A stretch of DNA of 64,000 bases, taken from the NCBI RefSeq assembly GCF_035917455.1, contig NZ_CP109078.1:8168001-8232000 (forward strand), given 5' to 3'. This DNA is from Micromonospora sp. NBC_01796. GTDB lineage: Bacteria > Actinomycetota > Actinomycetes > Mycobacteriales > Micromonosporaceae. Below are positions 52,159 to 60,691 of this stretch, in pieces. Position 1 is the stretch's first letter. Each line of letters begins with the position of its first letter. Under the pieces are notes generated by a model. The model was not told the origin of the DNA and did not search any database. It saw only the letters and a list, made by a program, of their open reading frames with translations. The position numbers and the translations under genes were made by a program.

Positions 52159-52965
52159 TCAGACCGAGACGCGGCGGTCCCACCAGGGGCGTACCGCGAC
52201 CGGTTCGCTGCGCAGGAGCCTGCGGTGCAGGTCCTGGAGCTGGTGTCCCGGCTCCACTCCGAGCCGGTCGGCCAGGGTGATCCGGGCGTCCTCGAAGGCG
52301 GTGAGCGCCTCCGCCCGTCGCGAGGTCTGGCCGAGGGCGACCAGCAGCAGTTCCCAGAGCCGCTCCCGCATCGGCTGCTCGGCGAGCATCCACCGCAGCT
52401 CGGAGATCAGGTTCTCGTCGTCACCGAGCAGCAGTCGTACGCCGGTGGTTTCCTCCACCACGTCCTGGCGCAGCTCGGTGAGCCGGATCCGCTCGGCCTC
52501 GGCGAGCGGGCCGGTCGCCTCCTGGAGCGCCGGGCCGGACCACCGACCCAACGCCTGCTGGAACATCCGCAGTGCCTGCGGCAGGTCGGACTGGGCCCGG
52601 GCCGCACGGGCCAGCTTGATGTCCCACTCGAACCGGGTGATGTCGACCGCCCCGTCCGGGATGTCGAGCGTGTATCCGGGGCGGGTGGAGCGCAGCACCT
52701 GAGCCAGGGCGGGTCGCCGCCCCGGCGGCTCCAGCACCCGCCGCAGCCGCCCGATGTAGGTGTGCACCATGTTCTCCACCGAGTTCGGCCGCCGCCCGAC
52801 CCAGATCGCGTCGACGATCTGCGCCACCGACATCACCATCCCGCTGCGCAGCGCGAGCACCGCCAACACCTCACGCTGCCGTGGCGTACCCAGGTAGAGC
52901 GCGTACCCGCAGCGTTCGGTCCGGATCGGTCCGAGCAGCGAGATAGAAAGGTCATCGTCCGGCAT
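52159..52965 (-). CDS. SARP family pathway-specific activator
   Basis: 268 residues, the small DnrI/ActII-ORF4 type. Winged helix about 1-95 (LSISLLGPIRTERCGYALYLGTPRQREVLAVLALRSGMVMSVAQIVDAIW...VENMVHTYIGRLRRVLE) and BTAD about 105-250 (FEWDIKLARAARAQSDLPQALRMFQQALGRW... GVEPGHQLQDLHRRLL). No ATPase or TPR part. Family members bind direct repeats at 11-bp spacing upstream of -10 boxes; three such sites occur in this cluster, so it is the prime candidate activator. Confidence 0.92.
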   Translation of the reverse strand: MPDDDLSISLLGPIRTERCGYALYLGTPRQREVLAVLALRSGMVMSVAQIVDAIWVGRRPNSVENMVHTYIGRLRRVLEPPGRRPALAQVLRSTRPGYTLDIPDGAVDITRFEWDIKLARAARAQSDLPQALRMFQQALGRWSGPALQEATGPLAEAERIRLTELRQDVVEETTGVRLLLGDDENLISELRWMLAEQPMRERLWELLLVALGQTSRRAEALTAFEDARITLADRLGVEPGHQLQDLHRRLLRSEPVAVRPWWDRRVSV

Positions 52966-53061
52966 AGGTCTCTCCCACCCAAGCTGTCGACAGGCGTGGC
53001 ACCCGGCTTCCCATCGGTGCTGGCCGTGGCTCCGGTGGCGACCGACCCGACACGCTCACGA

Positions 53062-53775
53062 TCACCGGCCGCCCTCGGGGGTGACGAACCGCAGACCCCG
53101 GTCCAACAGTCGGGGCAGCACGGTCTCCAGGGCTTCCACGGTCTGCGAGCGGTCGCCGCCGCCGTCGTGGCAGAGCAACACCTGCCCGGCACGACCGCGC
53201 GACAGCTTCCGCGTTATCCGGCGTACGCCCGGACTGCGCCAGTCGCTCGGGTTGACCGTCCAGTCGACCGCGCTCAAGCCAAGATCCGCCGAGGTGCGCA
53301 GGACGTCCCGGGACCAGTTGCCACCGGGGGCGCGGAACAGCCGGGGGCGCAGACCGGTCGCGTCCACGATCTCGTCCTGGGTACGGGAGATCTCGGCCCG
53401 CATCCGCTGCGGGGAGAGCGCGGCGAAGGGCTGCGGGTGCGACATCGAGTGGTTGCCGATGGTGTGCCCGGCTGCCAGCACCCGGCGGGCCAGCTCCGGC
53501 TGTTCGCGTACCCGGTCGCCGATCAGGAAGAACGTGGCCCGGACCTGGTGACGGGCCAGCAGGTCGAGCATGCGGGGCGTCCACTCGGGGTGCGGGCCGT
53601 CGTCGATGGTCAACGCGATGCCGGGACCCGGCACACCGAACGCCGGCAGGTGGCCGCCGCCGAGGCTCGCGCGCCGGCGCAGGAACTGCTGACCCCTGAT
53701 CGCGAAGAAGAGATAGTGCAACGCCTGCGCGGACAGGTACGACAGGCCGCGCGTCCCGTCCGCCGTGCCGCTCAT
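53062..53775 (-). CDS. Polysaccharide deacetylase (NodB domain)
   Basis: 237 residues. A short hydrophobic N-terminal stretch (LSAQALHYLFFAI) precedes the NodB domain: ALTIDDGPHPEWT (Asp-Asp motif 1), HTIGNHSMSHPQPF (H-x-x-x-H zinc motif), RLFRAPGGNWSRD (motif 3), VDWTVNPSDW (motif 4) and VLLCHDGGGDR (motif 5). All catalytic residues present. Deacetylates an N-acetylated sugar of a glycan or glycolipid. The start overlaps the GT2 stop as ATGA. Confidence 0.9.
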   Translation of the reverse strand: MSGTADGTRGLSYLSAQALHYLFFAIRGQQFLRRRASLGGGHLPAFGVPGPGIALTIDDGPHPEWTPRMLDLLARHQVRATFFLIGDRVREQPELARRVLAAGHTIGNHSMSHPQPFAALSPQRMRAEISRTQDEIVDATGLRPRLFRAPGGNWSRDVLRTSADLGLSAVDWTVNPSDWRSPGVRRITRKLSRGRAGQVLLCHDGGGDRSQTVEALETVLPRLLDRGLRFVTPEGGR

Positions 53776-54773
53776 CGCCGGGACTCCACGGGTGCCGTCC
53801 GGGTCGGCCCGAAGTCCCGGTCGGCCAGGTGCCGGATCCCGCCGACGGCCGCACCGGCGGCGATGGTGAGCTGGACCAGCAGGTGCACGCCGTAGAAGAA
53901 GACCGCGAACGCGGGGCCGCGCTGGCGCAGCACGAAACGCAGCAGCCCCGGGTCGGCGGCGGCGAACAGCCCGAAGAGGACCAACGGCAGCACCAGGAAC
54001 ACCGGGCCGAGCAGGACCAGCGGTACGGACAGCGGCACCAGCACCGCGGTGAGCAGGCCGGCCGGCCCGTTGGCGCGGATACCGGCCGGTCCCCGTTCGG
54101 CCAGGGCGACCGGGACCAGCATCTGCGAGCGGCCGAACTGCTTGCGCAGCAGCTTGCCGAGGTGGCTGTCGTCGTCGTGCCGGCAGACCACCGTGTCGGT
54201 GAGTACGGTCCCGTACCGGTCGGCCAGCCGGTCGCCCCACTCGACGTCCTCGGAGGCACGCAGCTTCTCGTCGAAGAGGCCGACCTCGGTGAAGGCCACC
54301 CGGCGGGTCACGCAGACCGCGAACAGGGTGGTACGGACCCGCCCTACGTTGCGTAACCGCCAGTAGTGGCCGTGCAGCAGGCGGTACGCCTCGACCGGTC
54401 CGTCGTCGAACATCGGCCGGAGCGCGTAGATGCCGTGTACGCAGGCCACGTCGGGCTGGTCGCGCAGAATCGCCAGGGCGTTGTCCAGCGCCTCGGGTTC
54501 GGGCGCACAGTCGGAGTCGAGGAAGAACAGCATCTCACCGGTACTGGCCCGAATTCCCCGGTTGCGAGCGGCCGCCGGTCCCATATTGTGGTCGGCGACG
54601 AGCAGTCGGCAAGGGAACTCGCGGGCGATGTCCCGGGTCTCGTCGGTGCTCGCGTCGTCGACCACGATAACCTCGGTGATCGGATGGCGCTGCGCGTAGA
54701 CGGCTTCCAGGCAGGCCCGCAGGGTTTTCGAGCTGTTGTACACGGGGATGATGACCGACACCGTCGGGCGCAT
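53772..54773 (-). CDS. GT2 family glycosyltransferase with C-terminal membrane domain (paralogue 2)
   Basis: 333 residues. VSVIIPVYNSSKTLRACLEAVYAQRHPITEVIVVDDASTDETRDIA, LFFLDSDCAP (D-x-D) and LRASEDVEWG (E-D). Several TM helices after residue 215. Closely parallels paralogue 1, including GIYALRPMFDDGPVEAYRLLHGHYW versus GIYDLHPLYADGPVESYKTLFEHFW. Start at 54773 with GAGGTG; the in-frame upstream extension crosses promoter C and is rejected. Forms an operon with the deacetylase. Confidence 0.88.
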   Translation of the reverse strand: MRPTVSVIIPVYNSSKTLRACLEAVYAQRHPITEVIVVDDASTDETRDIAREFPCRLLVADHNMGPAAARNRGIRASTGEMLFFLDSDCAPEPEALDNALAILRDQPDVACVHGIYALRPMFDDGPVEAYRLLHGHYWRLRNVGRVRTTLFAVCVTRRVAFTEVGLFDEKLRASEDVEWGDRLADRYGTVLTDTVVCRHDDDSHLGKLLRKQFGRSQMLVPVALAERGPAGIRANGPAGLLTAVLVPLSVPLVLLGPVFLVLPLVLFGLFAAADPGLLRFVLRQRGPAFAVFFYGVHLLVQLTIAAGAAVGGIRHLADRDFGPTRTAPVESRR

Positions 54774-54891
54774 GATCAACACCTCACCGGAGCGCAGGGG
54801 CGAATGGTCGGGACATTGACACATCGAAAACGATCGTGCCGCGACTACGCTATCCACCCGCATTGGGACTGGCAAGCGTTGCCTTGAGTAG

Positions 54892-54945
54892 TCAAGGTTC
54901 CGTCCAGGGCCGGTCCAGAAAAGATTCCGGACCGAACTATAGCGT
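54892..54945 (+). promoter_or_regulatory. SARP-type promoter C (aminotransferase operon)
   Basis: TCAAGG (54892), TCCAGG (54903) and TCCAGA (54914) at exact 11-bp steps, a weaker TTCCGG at the next step (54925), and TAGCGT at 54940-54945, 26 bp from the start of the third repeat and 7 bp from ATG 54952. Positions 54890-54913 are nearly identical to promoter B. Confidence 0.8.
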
Positions 54946-54951
54946 CGCAGT

Positions 54952-56364
54952 ATGTCCAATTTGGTCAGCCTCGACGATTGCGACCGGCTCACTGTTCGTG
55001 AGGTTCATGACCTCTATCGCCGATACGTCAACGCCAGCCAGGTCAGCCTCATGACCTCGTTCGGGTTCGGCCGCGAATTGGTCGACCACGCCGAGGGTGC
55101 GTACCTGGTGCTGCGCGACGGGCGGCGCATCCTCGACCTCACCGGCGGCGTGGGCGTACTCAACCACGGGCACAACCATCCCCGCATCGTGGCGGCCCGA
55201 CAGCGGTTCGCCGACCAGCGGCGGATGGAGGTGCACAAGACGTACTTCTCGCCCTACCTGGCCGCACTCGGCCACAACCTGGCCCAGCTCCTCCCCGGCG
55301 ACCTCTCGATGTCCTTCCTGCCGAACTCGGGCGCGGAGGCGGTCGAGGGCGCGGTGAAGCTGGCCTACAAGTACCACCGGGGGCGACGCGGGACGGTCCT
55401 GCGGGCCGACTGCGGATTCCACGGGAAGCTGCTCGGATCCGGCGGGCTCACCGGCCAACCGTCGTTCGCCTTCCCCACGATTCCTGGCATTGTTCCTTTT
55501 ACCTACGGCGACCTGGAGTCGGTCCGCGCCGCGCTGGCCGCACATCCGGATGACGTATACGCGGTGATCGTCGAGCCGTTCAGCGCGTCCACCATACAGT
55601 GGTGCGACGAAGATTTCCTTCGTGGACTCCGCGAGCTCTGCACTCAGCACGACATAGTGCTCATCTTCGATGAGATTTACACCGGGTGGGGCAAGACCGG
55701 CAGCTTGTTCTATTTTATGCGCTATCCCGGCCTGGTCCCGGATGTCCTCACCACGAGCAAGTCCTTTGGCGGCGGGAAGTCCTCCATTTCGGCCTTTGTC
55801 GCTCGCGAGCCGATTTTCCGCAAGGCGTACGACAACCTGACGGACGCGCTGTTGCAGAGCACCAGTACCACCTACTACGGCATGGGCGAGGAGTGCGTCA
55901 CCGCGCTCGAGGCCATCAACATCGTGGTGGAGGACGACTATCCGGGCCGGGCCCGGGAGTTGGAACGTGTGCTGGAGCCCGCCCTGCACCGGCTGGCCAA
56001 GGAGTTCCCGGACGCCGTCGGTCGGGTGGCCGGCGCCGGCGCGCTGTGGGGTGTGCACATCGACGGCGGGCCGAAGATCCTCGACCTGGTCTCCAAGGTC
56101 GCCCCGGCCGGCATGGCCCGCGACCCGAGGTTCAAGGCGAAACTCGTCACCTGCGCGGTGATCAACGCCCTCTACCAGGACCACCAGATCTTCACCTACT
56201 ACACCCTCAACGGGCTCAACCCGCTGATCCTCGGTCCCTCCCTGGTCACCGAGCCGGCCGACGTGCAGCGCGCCACCGACGCACTCGGCGAGGTGCTGAG
56301 CCAGGGGCTGACCCGGCTGGTCACCCGGTTCGTGGCGCAGAAGGTGGGGTCGTCGCTGTGGTGA
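54952..56364 (+). CDS. Class III PLP-dependent aminotransferase
   Basis: 470 residues. LDLTGGVGVLNHGHNHPRIVAA, LPNSGAEAVEGAVKLAYKYH, LIFDEIYTGWGKTG (Asp for PLP N1) and TTSKSFGGGKSSISAFVA (the Schiff-base Lys in TSKSFGGG). Of the ornithine/acetylornithine class, but longer, with an extra C-terminal helical part. Transfers an amino group to a keto substrate, possibly a sugar or polyol carried on lipid. No ribosome site; the transcript is predicted leaderless. First gene of a five-gene operon. Confidence 0.9.
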   Translation: MSNLVSLDDCDRLTVREVHDLYRRYVNASQVSLMTSFGFGRELVDHAEGAYLVLRDGRRILDLTGGVGVLNHGHNHPRIVAARQRFADQRRMEVHKTYFSPYLAALGHNLAQLLPGDLSMSFLPNSGAEAVEGAVKLAYKYHRGRRGTVLRADCGFHGKLLGSGGLTGQPSFAFPTIPGIVPFTYGDLESVRAALAAHPDDVYAVIVEPFSASTIQWCDEDFLRGLRELCTQHDIVLIFDEIYTGWGKTGSLFYFMRYPGLVPDVLTTSKSFGGGKSSISAFVAREPIFRKAYDNLTDALLQSTSTTYYGMGEECVTALEAINIVVEDDYPGRARELERVLEPALHRLAKEFPDAVGRVAGAGALWGVHIDGGPKILDLVSKVAPAGMARDPRFKAKLVTCAVINALYQDHQIFTYYTLNGLNPLILGPSLVTEPADVQRATDALGEVLSQGLTRLVTRFVAQKVGSSLW

Positions 56365-57377
56365 TCACCATTACCGGGGCCGCCGGCATGCTCGGCTCCC
56401 GGCTGGCCGAACGGCTCGCCGCGGACGGGCACGACGTCCAGGGGGTCGACCTGCGCTCCGCTCCCGGCGTCACCGTGGTCGGGGACATCCGGGACCCGAG
56501 GGTGATGGACCGAGCCACCGCCGGTGCCGCCACCCTGATCCACTGCGCGGCGGCACTGCCCAGCTACCCGGCGAACGAGATCCGCTCGATCATCGTCGAC
56601 GGCACCGAGAGCGTGCTCGCCGCCGCGCACCGGGCACGGGTGGGGCACGTCGTGCACGTCTCGTCCACCGCCGTCTACGGGCTGCCGAAGCTCGTACCCA
56701 CGCCGGAGGAGCACCCCCGTACGCCGGTCGACACCTACAGCGCGGCGAAGGCCGCCGCCGAGGAGGTCGCCGAACGTTACCGGGCCGGCGGCACCAAGCT
56801 GTCGATCCTGCGGCCGAAGACCTTCCTCGGTCCCGGTCGGATGGGACTGTTCGCCATGCTCTTCGAGTGGGCCGAGGAGGGGCGCAACTTCCCCGTACTC
56901 GGCCGGGGTGACGTACGGATCCAGATGTTCGCCGTCGACGACCTGGTGGACGCGGTCGTCACCGTGCTGAACGCGCCGGACGACGCGGCCAACGACACGT
57001 ACAACCTCGGTGCGGAACGGTTCGACACCCTGCGCGCGGACTTCCAGGCCGTACTGGACGCGGCCGGGCACGGCAAACGGGTCGTCTCCCTGCCGGCCCG
57101 GCCCGCGCTCGCCGCGCTCGACCTGCTGGAGCGCACCAAACTCTCCCCGGTCTACGGACGGTTGCTGCACAAGCTGATGGGCGACTCGTACGTCAGCATC
57201 GACAAGGCCCAGCAGCGGCTCGGATTCGCCCCGAAGCTGTCCAACCAGGACGCGATCCTGCGCACCTACGAGTGGTGGCGCGAACAGCGTCACCGGACCG
57301 AGCCCGCGCAGCGCGGACGGACCAGCCGCGATCCCTGGCGGCAGGGCGCCCTGGCCTTCGCGAAGATCTTCTTCTGA
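56361..57377 (+). CDS. NAD-dependent epimerase/dehydratase (extended SDR)
   Basis: 338 residues. ITGAAGMLGSRLAERLAADGHDVQGVDLRS (GxxGxxG and Asp for NAD), VVGDIRDP, LIHCAAALP, VHVSSTAVYG, TYSAAKAAAEEVA (Y-x-x-x-K) and LRPKTFLGPGRMGLFAMLF. A complete active site. It could epimerise or oxidise a nucleotide- or lipid-linked sugar. GTG overlaps the aminotransferase stop (GTGA); GTG 56358 is an equally possible start. Confidence 0.9.
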   Translation: MITITGAAGMLGSRLAERLAADGHDVQGVDLRSAPGVTVVGDIRDPRVMDRATAGAATLIHCAAALPSYPANEIRSIIVDGTESVLAAAHRARVGHVVHVSSTAVYGLPKLVPTPEEHPRTPVDTYSAAKAAAEEVAERYRAGGTKLSILRPKTFLGPGRMGLFAMLFEWAEEGRNFPVLGRGDVRIQMFAVDDLVDAVVTVLNAPDDAANDTYNLGAERFDTLRADFQAVLDAAGHGKRVVSLPARPALAALDLLERTKLSPVYGRLLHKLMGDSYVSIDKAQQRLGFAPKLSNQDAILRTYEWWREQRHRTEPAQRGRTSRDPWRQGALAFAKIFF

Positions 57378-57392
57378 CCGGAGGGCCCCATC

Positions 57393-58364
57393 GTGACCGC
57401 CGTCGAGACCACGGTCGAGCGGACCGTCCCCGCCGCCGCACCCCGCGCCACCACCAACGTGCTCGCACTGGCCCGGCACCTCATCACGCTGACCCGTCCC
57501 GGCCACTGGATCAAGAACATCCTGGCCGTACCGCTGGCGCTGGTCGACGCGCCGGCCTGGAACGGGCCGACGCTGCTGCGTACCGGCTGGGCGGTGGTGG
57601 CGTTCACCCTCGCCTCGTCACTGATCTACGTCGTCAACGACATCGCCGACCGTCGGCTGGACCGGGCGCATCCGGTCAAGAAACACCGGCCGATCGCCGC
57701 CGGCCTGGTGCCGGTGCCGCTCGCCTGGTTGCTCGCCGCCGGGCTGGCCGGACTGCTGGTGGCCACGGTGCTCGCCGGGCCGAACATGTCCTGGTGGCCG
57801 CTGGTGGTCTACCTCGCGCTCAGCGCAGCGTACAGCCGGCGGCTCAAGCACCTGCCGTTGCTCGACATCTGCGTGATCGCCGCCGGGTTCGTCCTGCGGG
57901 TGCTCCAGGGGTACGCGGCCACCGGCGGGGAGGCGTCCGGCCTGCTGCTGACCGCCGTCTTCACCGGCTGCCTGGTGCTGATCCTGGGCAAACGCCGGGC
58001 CGAGATCGCGGTCGCCGGGGTGTCCCACCGACCCGCCCTGGCCGGCTACAACGTCCTGCTCGCCGACCACCTGCTCGGGCTCAACGCCTCGCTGGCCGCC
58101 GCCACCTTCCTGCTCTACCTCCACACGGAGGCGCCGATCGACCCGCTCCGCCCGGCCGTGCTGATGGTCGTGGTGCCACTGGGGCTGCTCGCCGCCTTCC
58201 GCTACCTTCAATCGGTCCTGGTGCTCAGGCTCGGCGGCGATCCCATCCGGGCCCTGTTACGGGATCCCATGATCGTGACCAGCGCCGTCCTGATCGGCAC
58301 CGCGCTGGCCGTGGCGGAGGTCGCTGCCCGCTATCCGGAACTGCTGACATGGATGGACAGATGA
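57393..58364 (+). CDS. UbiA-family prenyltransferase, decaprenyl-phosphate phosphoribosyltransferase-like
   Basis: 323 residues with 8-9 TM helices. TRPGHWIKNILAVPLALVDAP and YVVNDIADRRLDRAHPVKKHRPIAAG (first Asp-rich motif with the H-P-x-K-x-x-R-P-I-A-x-G tail typical of DPPR synthase), then SRRLKHLPLLDICVIAAGFVLRV (second motif). Such enzymes join 5-phosphoribosyl diphosphate to decaprenyl phosphate, the entry to lipid-linked pentose donors. Ribosome site GGAGGG. Suggests the cluster makes a polyprenyl-phosphate-linked pentose or derivative. Confidence 0.87.
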   Translation: MTAVETTVERTVPAAAPRATTNVLALARHLITLTRPGHWIKNILAVPLALVDAPAWNGPTLLRTGWAVVAFTLASSLIYVVNDIADRRLDRAHPVKKHRPIAAGLVPVPLAWLLAAGLAGLLVATVLAGPNMSWWPLVVYLALSAAYSRRLKHLPLLDICVIAAGFVLRVLQGYAATGGEASGLLLTAVFTGCLVLILGKRRAEIAVAGVSHRPALAGYNVLLADHLLGLNASLAAATFLLYLHTEAPIDPLRPAVLMVVVPLGLLAAFRYLQSVLVLRLGGDPIRALLRDPMIVTSAVLIGTALAVAEVAARYPELLTWMDR

Positions 58365-59374
58365 ACAAGCCGCTCGTCTCGGTCATCGTGCCGAACTACA
58401 ACTACGCCCGCGCGCTCGGTATGTGCCTCACCTCGCTCAAGGCGCAGACCTACCCGAACCTCGAGATCATCGTGGTGGACGACTGCAGCACCGACGACTC
58501 GGCGACGGTCGCGCGGTCGTACGGCGCCCGTGTGCTCCGTACGCCGGAGAACTCGGGACCGGCGGCGGCCCGCAACCTGGGCGCGGCGAACGCTTCCGGC
58601 GAAATCCTGTTCTTCATCGACTCCGATGTGGCGGCCAAGCCGGACGCGGTCGCCAACGCGGTCGAGGTCCTCGCCTCCGACCCCGAGATCGGGGCCGTCT
58701 GCGGCAACTACGATCCGGTGCCGCTGATCCGGGACAGCCTGGTCGAGGAGTACCGCTGCCTGCAGCAGTCCTACTGGCTGATCGCCGACGAGGGCCGGAT
58801 CATGACGCTCTACACCGCCCTGCTCGCCATCCCGGCGGCGGTGTTCGCCGAGATCGGGCCGTTCAACCCCCGGCTGCGCGAGACCGAGAACGCCGACTAC
58901 GGACTGCGGCTGGCCCAGCGCTACCAGATCTGGCTGACCCCACGGGTACGCGGCGTGCACGACCACGACCACGAGCTGCGGGTGCTGGTCCGCAAGGTGT
59001 TCACCCGGACCGCCCTGCACATCCCCATGTACGCCCACAAACCCGAGTTCCCCGGCGGGCTGAGCAGCGGGCCGCGCGCCTGGGTGAGCATCGCCGCGCT
59101 GTTCACCGTACTGACGGTGGTGTTGCCGGTGCTGCTCGGACCGGCGTTCCTGCTGGTACCGCTGGTCACCTTCGCCGCCTTCGTCGCCGGGGACCTGCCG
59201 ATGTACCGGTTCGTCCTCCGGGAACGCCATCCGGTGTTCCTGATCTACTTCGTCGCGATGCACTTCTTCCTCAACGTGGTCATCGCGGCTGCCGCACTGT
59301 CCGGAGTGATCGCGTGGCTCTCCTCGGCCCGGTTCCGCCGGCTCTACAACCGACCGGAGGCGGCGACCCGATGA
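58361..59374 (+). CDS. GT2 family glycosyltransferase with C-terminal membrane domain (paralogue 3)
   Basis: 337 residues. VSVIVPNYNYARALGMCLTSLKAQTYPNLEIIVVDDCSTDDSATVA and LFFIDSDVAAKPDAVANAVEVLASDPEIGAVCG. The catalytic-base region reads LRETENADYGLRL, so the usual E-D is E-N. TM helices after residue 230. ATGA overlap with the prenyltransferase stop. Very similar to paralogue 4, from which it probably arose by duplication. Confidence 0.88.
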   Translation: MNKPLVSVIVPNYNYARALGMCLTSLKAQTYPNLEIIVVDDCSTDDSATVARSYGARVLRTPENSGPAAARNLGAANASGEILFFIDSDVAAKPDAVANAVEVLASDPEIGAVCGNYDPVPLIRDSLVEEYRCLQQSYWLIADEGRIMTLYTALLAIPAAVFAEIGPFNPRLRETENADYGLRLAQRYQIWLTPRVRGVHDHDHELRVLVRKVFTRTALHIPMYAHKPEFPGGLSSGPRAWVSIAALFTVLTVVLPVLLGPAFLLVPLVTFAAFVAGDLPMYRFVLRERHPVFLIYFVAMHFFLNVVIAAAALSGVIAWLSSARFRRLYNRPEAATR

Positions 59375-60408
59375 ACCCGCAACCCCTCGTCTCGGTGATC
59401 GTGCCGAACTACAACTACGCCGAGTCGCTGGACCTGTGTCTGCGGTCCATCCTCGACCAGACGTACCCGAACGTCGAGATCCTGGTCGTCGACGACTGCA
59501 GTACGGACCAGTCGATCGCGGTCGCCGAGACGCTCGGCGTACGGGTGATCAGCACCGGGGTGAACGGCGGCTGCGGGCAGGCCCGCAACATCGGCGCCGC
59601 GAACACCAGCGGCGAGCTGCTCTGTTACGTCGACTCCGACCTGGTGATGGCGCCCGACGCGGTGGCAAACGCGGTACGCCTGCTCGCCCGCGACTCGACC
59701 ATCGGGGCGGTGTGCGGGATCGAGGACCCCGAGCCGTTGCTGCACGACACCGCGGTGGCCCGTTACCGGGGTCTGCAGTACCACTACTGGTCGATCAGCT
59801 CCGAGGGCGACATCTCGTTCCTCTTTCCCGCGGTCTGCGTGATCCGGCGGGACGTCTTCGACGAGATCGGCCCGTTCAACCCGGCGCTGCGGCAGACCGA
59901 GGAGGTCGACTACGGCTACCGGCTGACCCGGCGCTACCGGATGGTGCTCACCTCCGACGTGCACGGCCGACACGACCACGACCACGAACTGCGCGGGCTG
60001 CTGCGCAAGCTGTTCCACCGTGGACGCCTGCGGATCCCGCTGTACGCCCGCGCCCGCCGGTTCAGCAAGGGCTTCGAGACCGCGTCCCGGGCCGGTGGCA
60101 GCCTGGCCGCGTTCGCGGTGCTCCCGGCGCTGGTGGCGCCGTTGCTGTTCGGCCCGTGGGCGGCGGTGCTCCCGGCCGGTCTGCTGGTCACCTCGCTGGC
60201 CCTCGACGCCGGCATGTACGGCTTCGTCCGCCGCCGGCACGGCGTCGCATTCCTGGTCTTCTTCGCCGGGCTGCACTTCGTCGTCAACGTGACCATCACG
60301 CTCGGGGTGGCCACCGGCGCACTCCAGTGGCTCGGGTCCCGGACCTTCCGGGGCCTCTACGACGCGTCGTTCCCGGTCGACGGAAGGCAGGTACGGGGAG
60401 CGATGTGA
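59371..60408 (+). CDS. GT2 family glycosyltransferase with C-terminal membrane domain (paralogue 4)
   Basis: 345 residues. VSVIVPNYNYAESLDLCLRSILDQTYPNVEILVVDDCSTDQSIAVAETLG, LLCYVDSDLVMAPDAVANAVRLLARDSTIGAVCG and LRQTEEVDYGYRLTRRY (E-E where E-D is usual). HGRHDHDHELRGLLRKLFHRGRLRIPLY parallels HDHDHELRVLVRKVFTRTALHIPMY of paralogue 3. ATGA overlap; last gene of the SARP-C operon. Confidence 0.88.
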   Translation: MNPQPLVSVIVPNYNYAESLDLCLRSILDQTYPNVEILVVDDCSTDQSIAVAETLGVRVISTGVNGGCGQARNIGAANTSGELLCYVDSDLVMAPDAVANAVRLLARDSTIGAVCGIEDPEPLLHDTAVARYRGLQYHYWSISSEGDISFLFPAVCVIRRDVFDEIGPFNPALRQTEEVDYGYRLTRRYRMVLTSDVHGRHDHDHELRGLLRKLFHRGRLRIPLYARARRFSKGFETASRAGGSLAAFAVLPALVAPLLFGPWAAVLPAGLLVTSLALDAGMYGFVRRRHGVAFLVFFAGLHFVVNVTITLGVATGALQWLGSRTFRGLYDASFPVDGRQVRGAM

Positions 60409-60691
60409 CAGTCCCGCCCGCACGGGTAGCGCGAACGGCGTGATCGTGCTTACATTATTGGCAGAACGGCCGGTCATCTCCCCCCGTGGATGCCCGGCCT
60501 TTCTCCTGTCCGGGGTTCGTCAACCCCGCCCGGTCGGCGTGGTGCGTGTCGCCCCCGCACCAAGATCCGAAGAGACCGTCGGCTTGTCCGGGGCCGCTAC
60601 CGTTCAGACATGGTCGGCGGCTCGGACGATCGTCAACGCGATCACGACGCCGGGTAGGTAGGCAAGCGACCACGATCAGTACAGTAGGGGC

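Noticed and set aside
54847-54887. A possible SARP site reading leftward (TCAAGG plus TAGCGT on the minus strand)
   Set aside because: Distance is 35 instead of 37 bp and there is no second repeat at 11 bp.
54773-54992. N-terminal extension of the leftward GT2 gene
   Set aside because: It would run through SARP promoter C and adds non-conserved residues before the true MRPTVSVIIP start.
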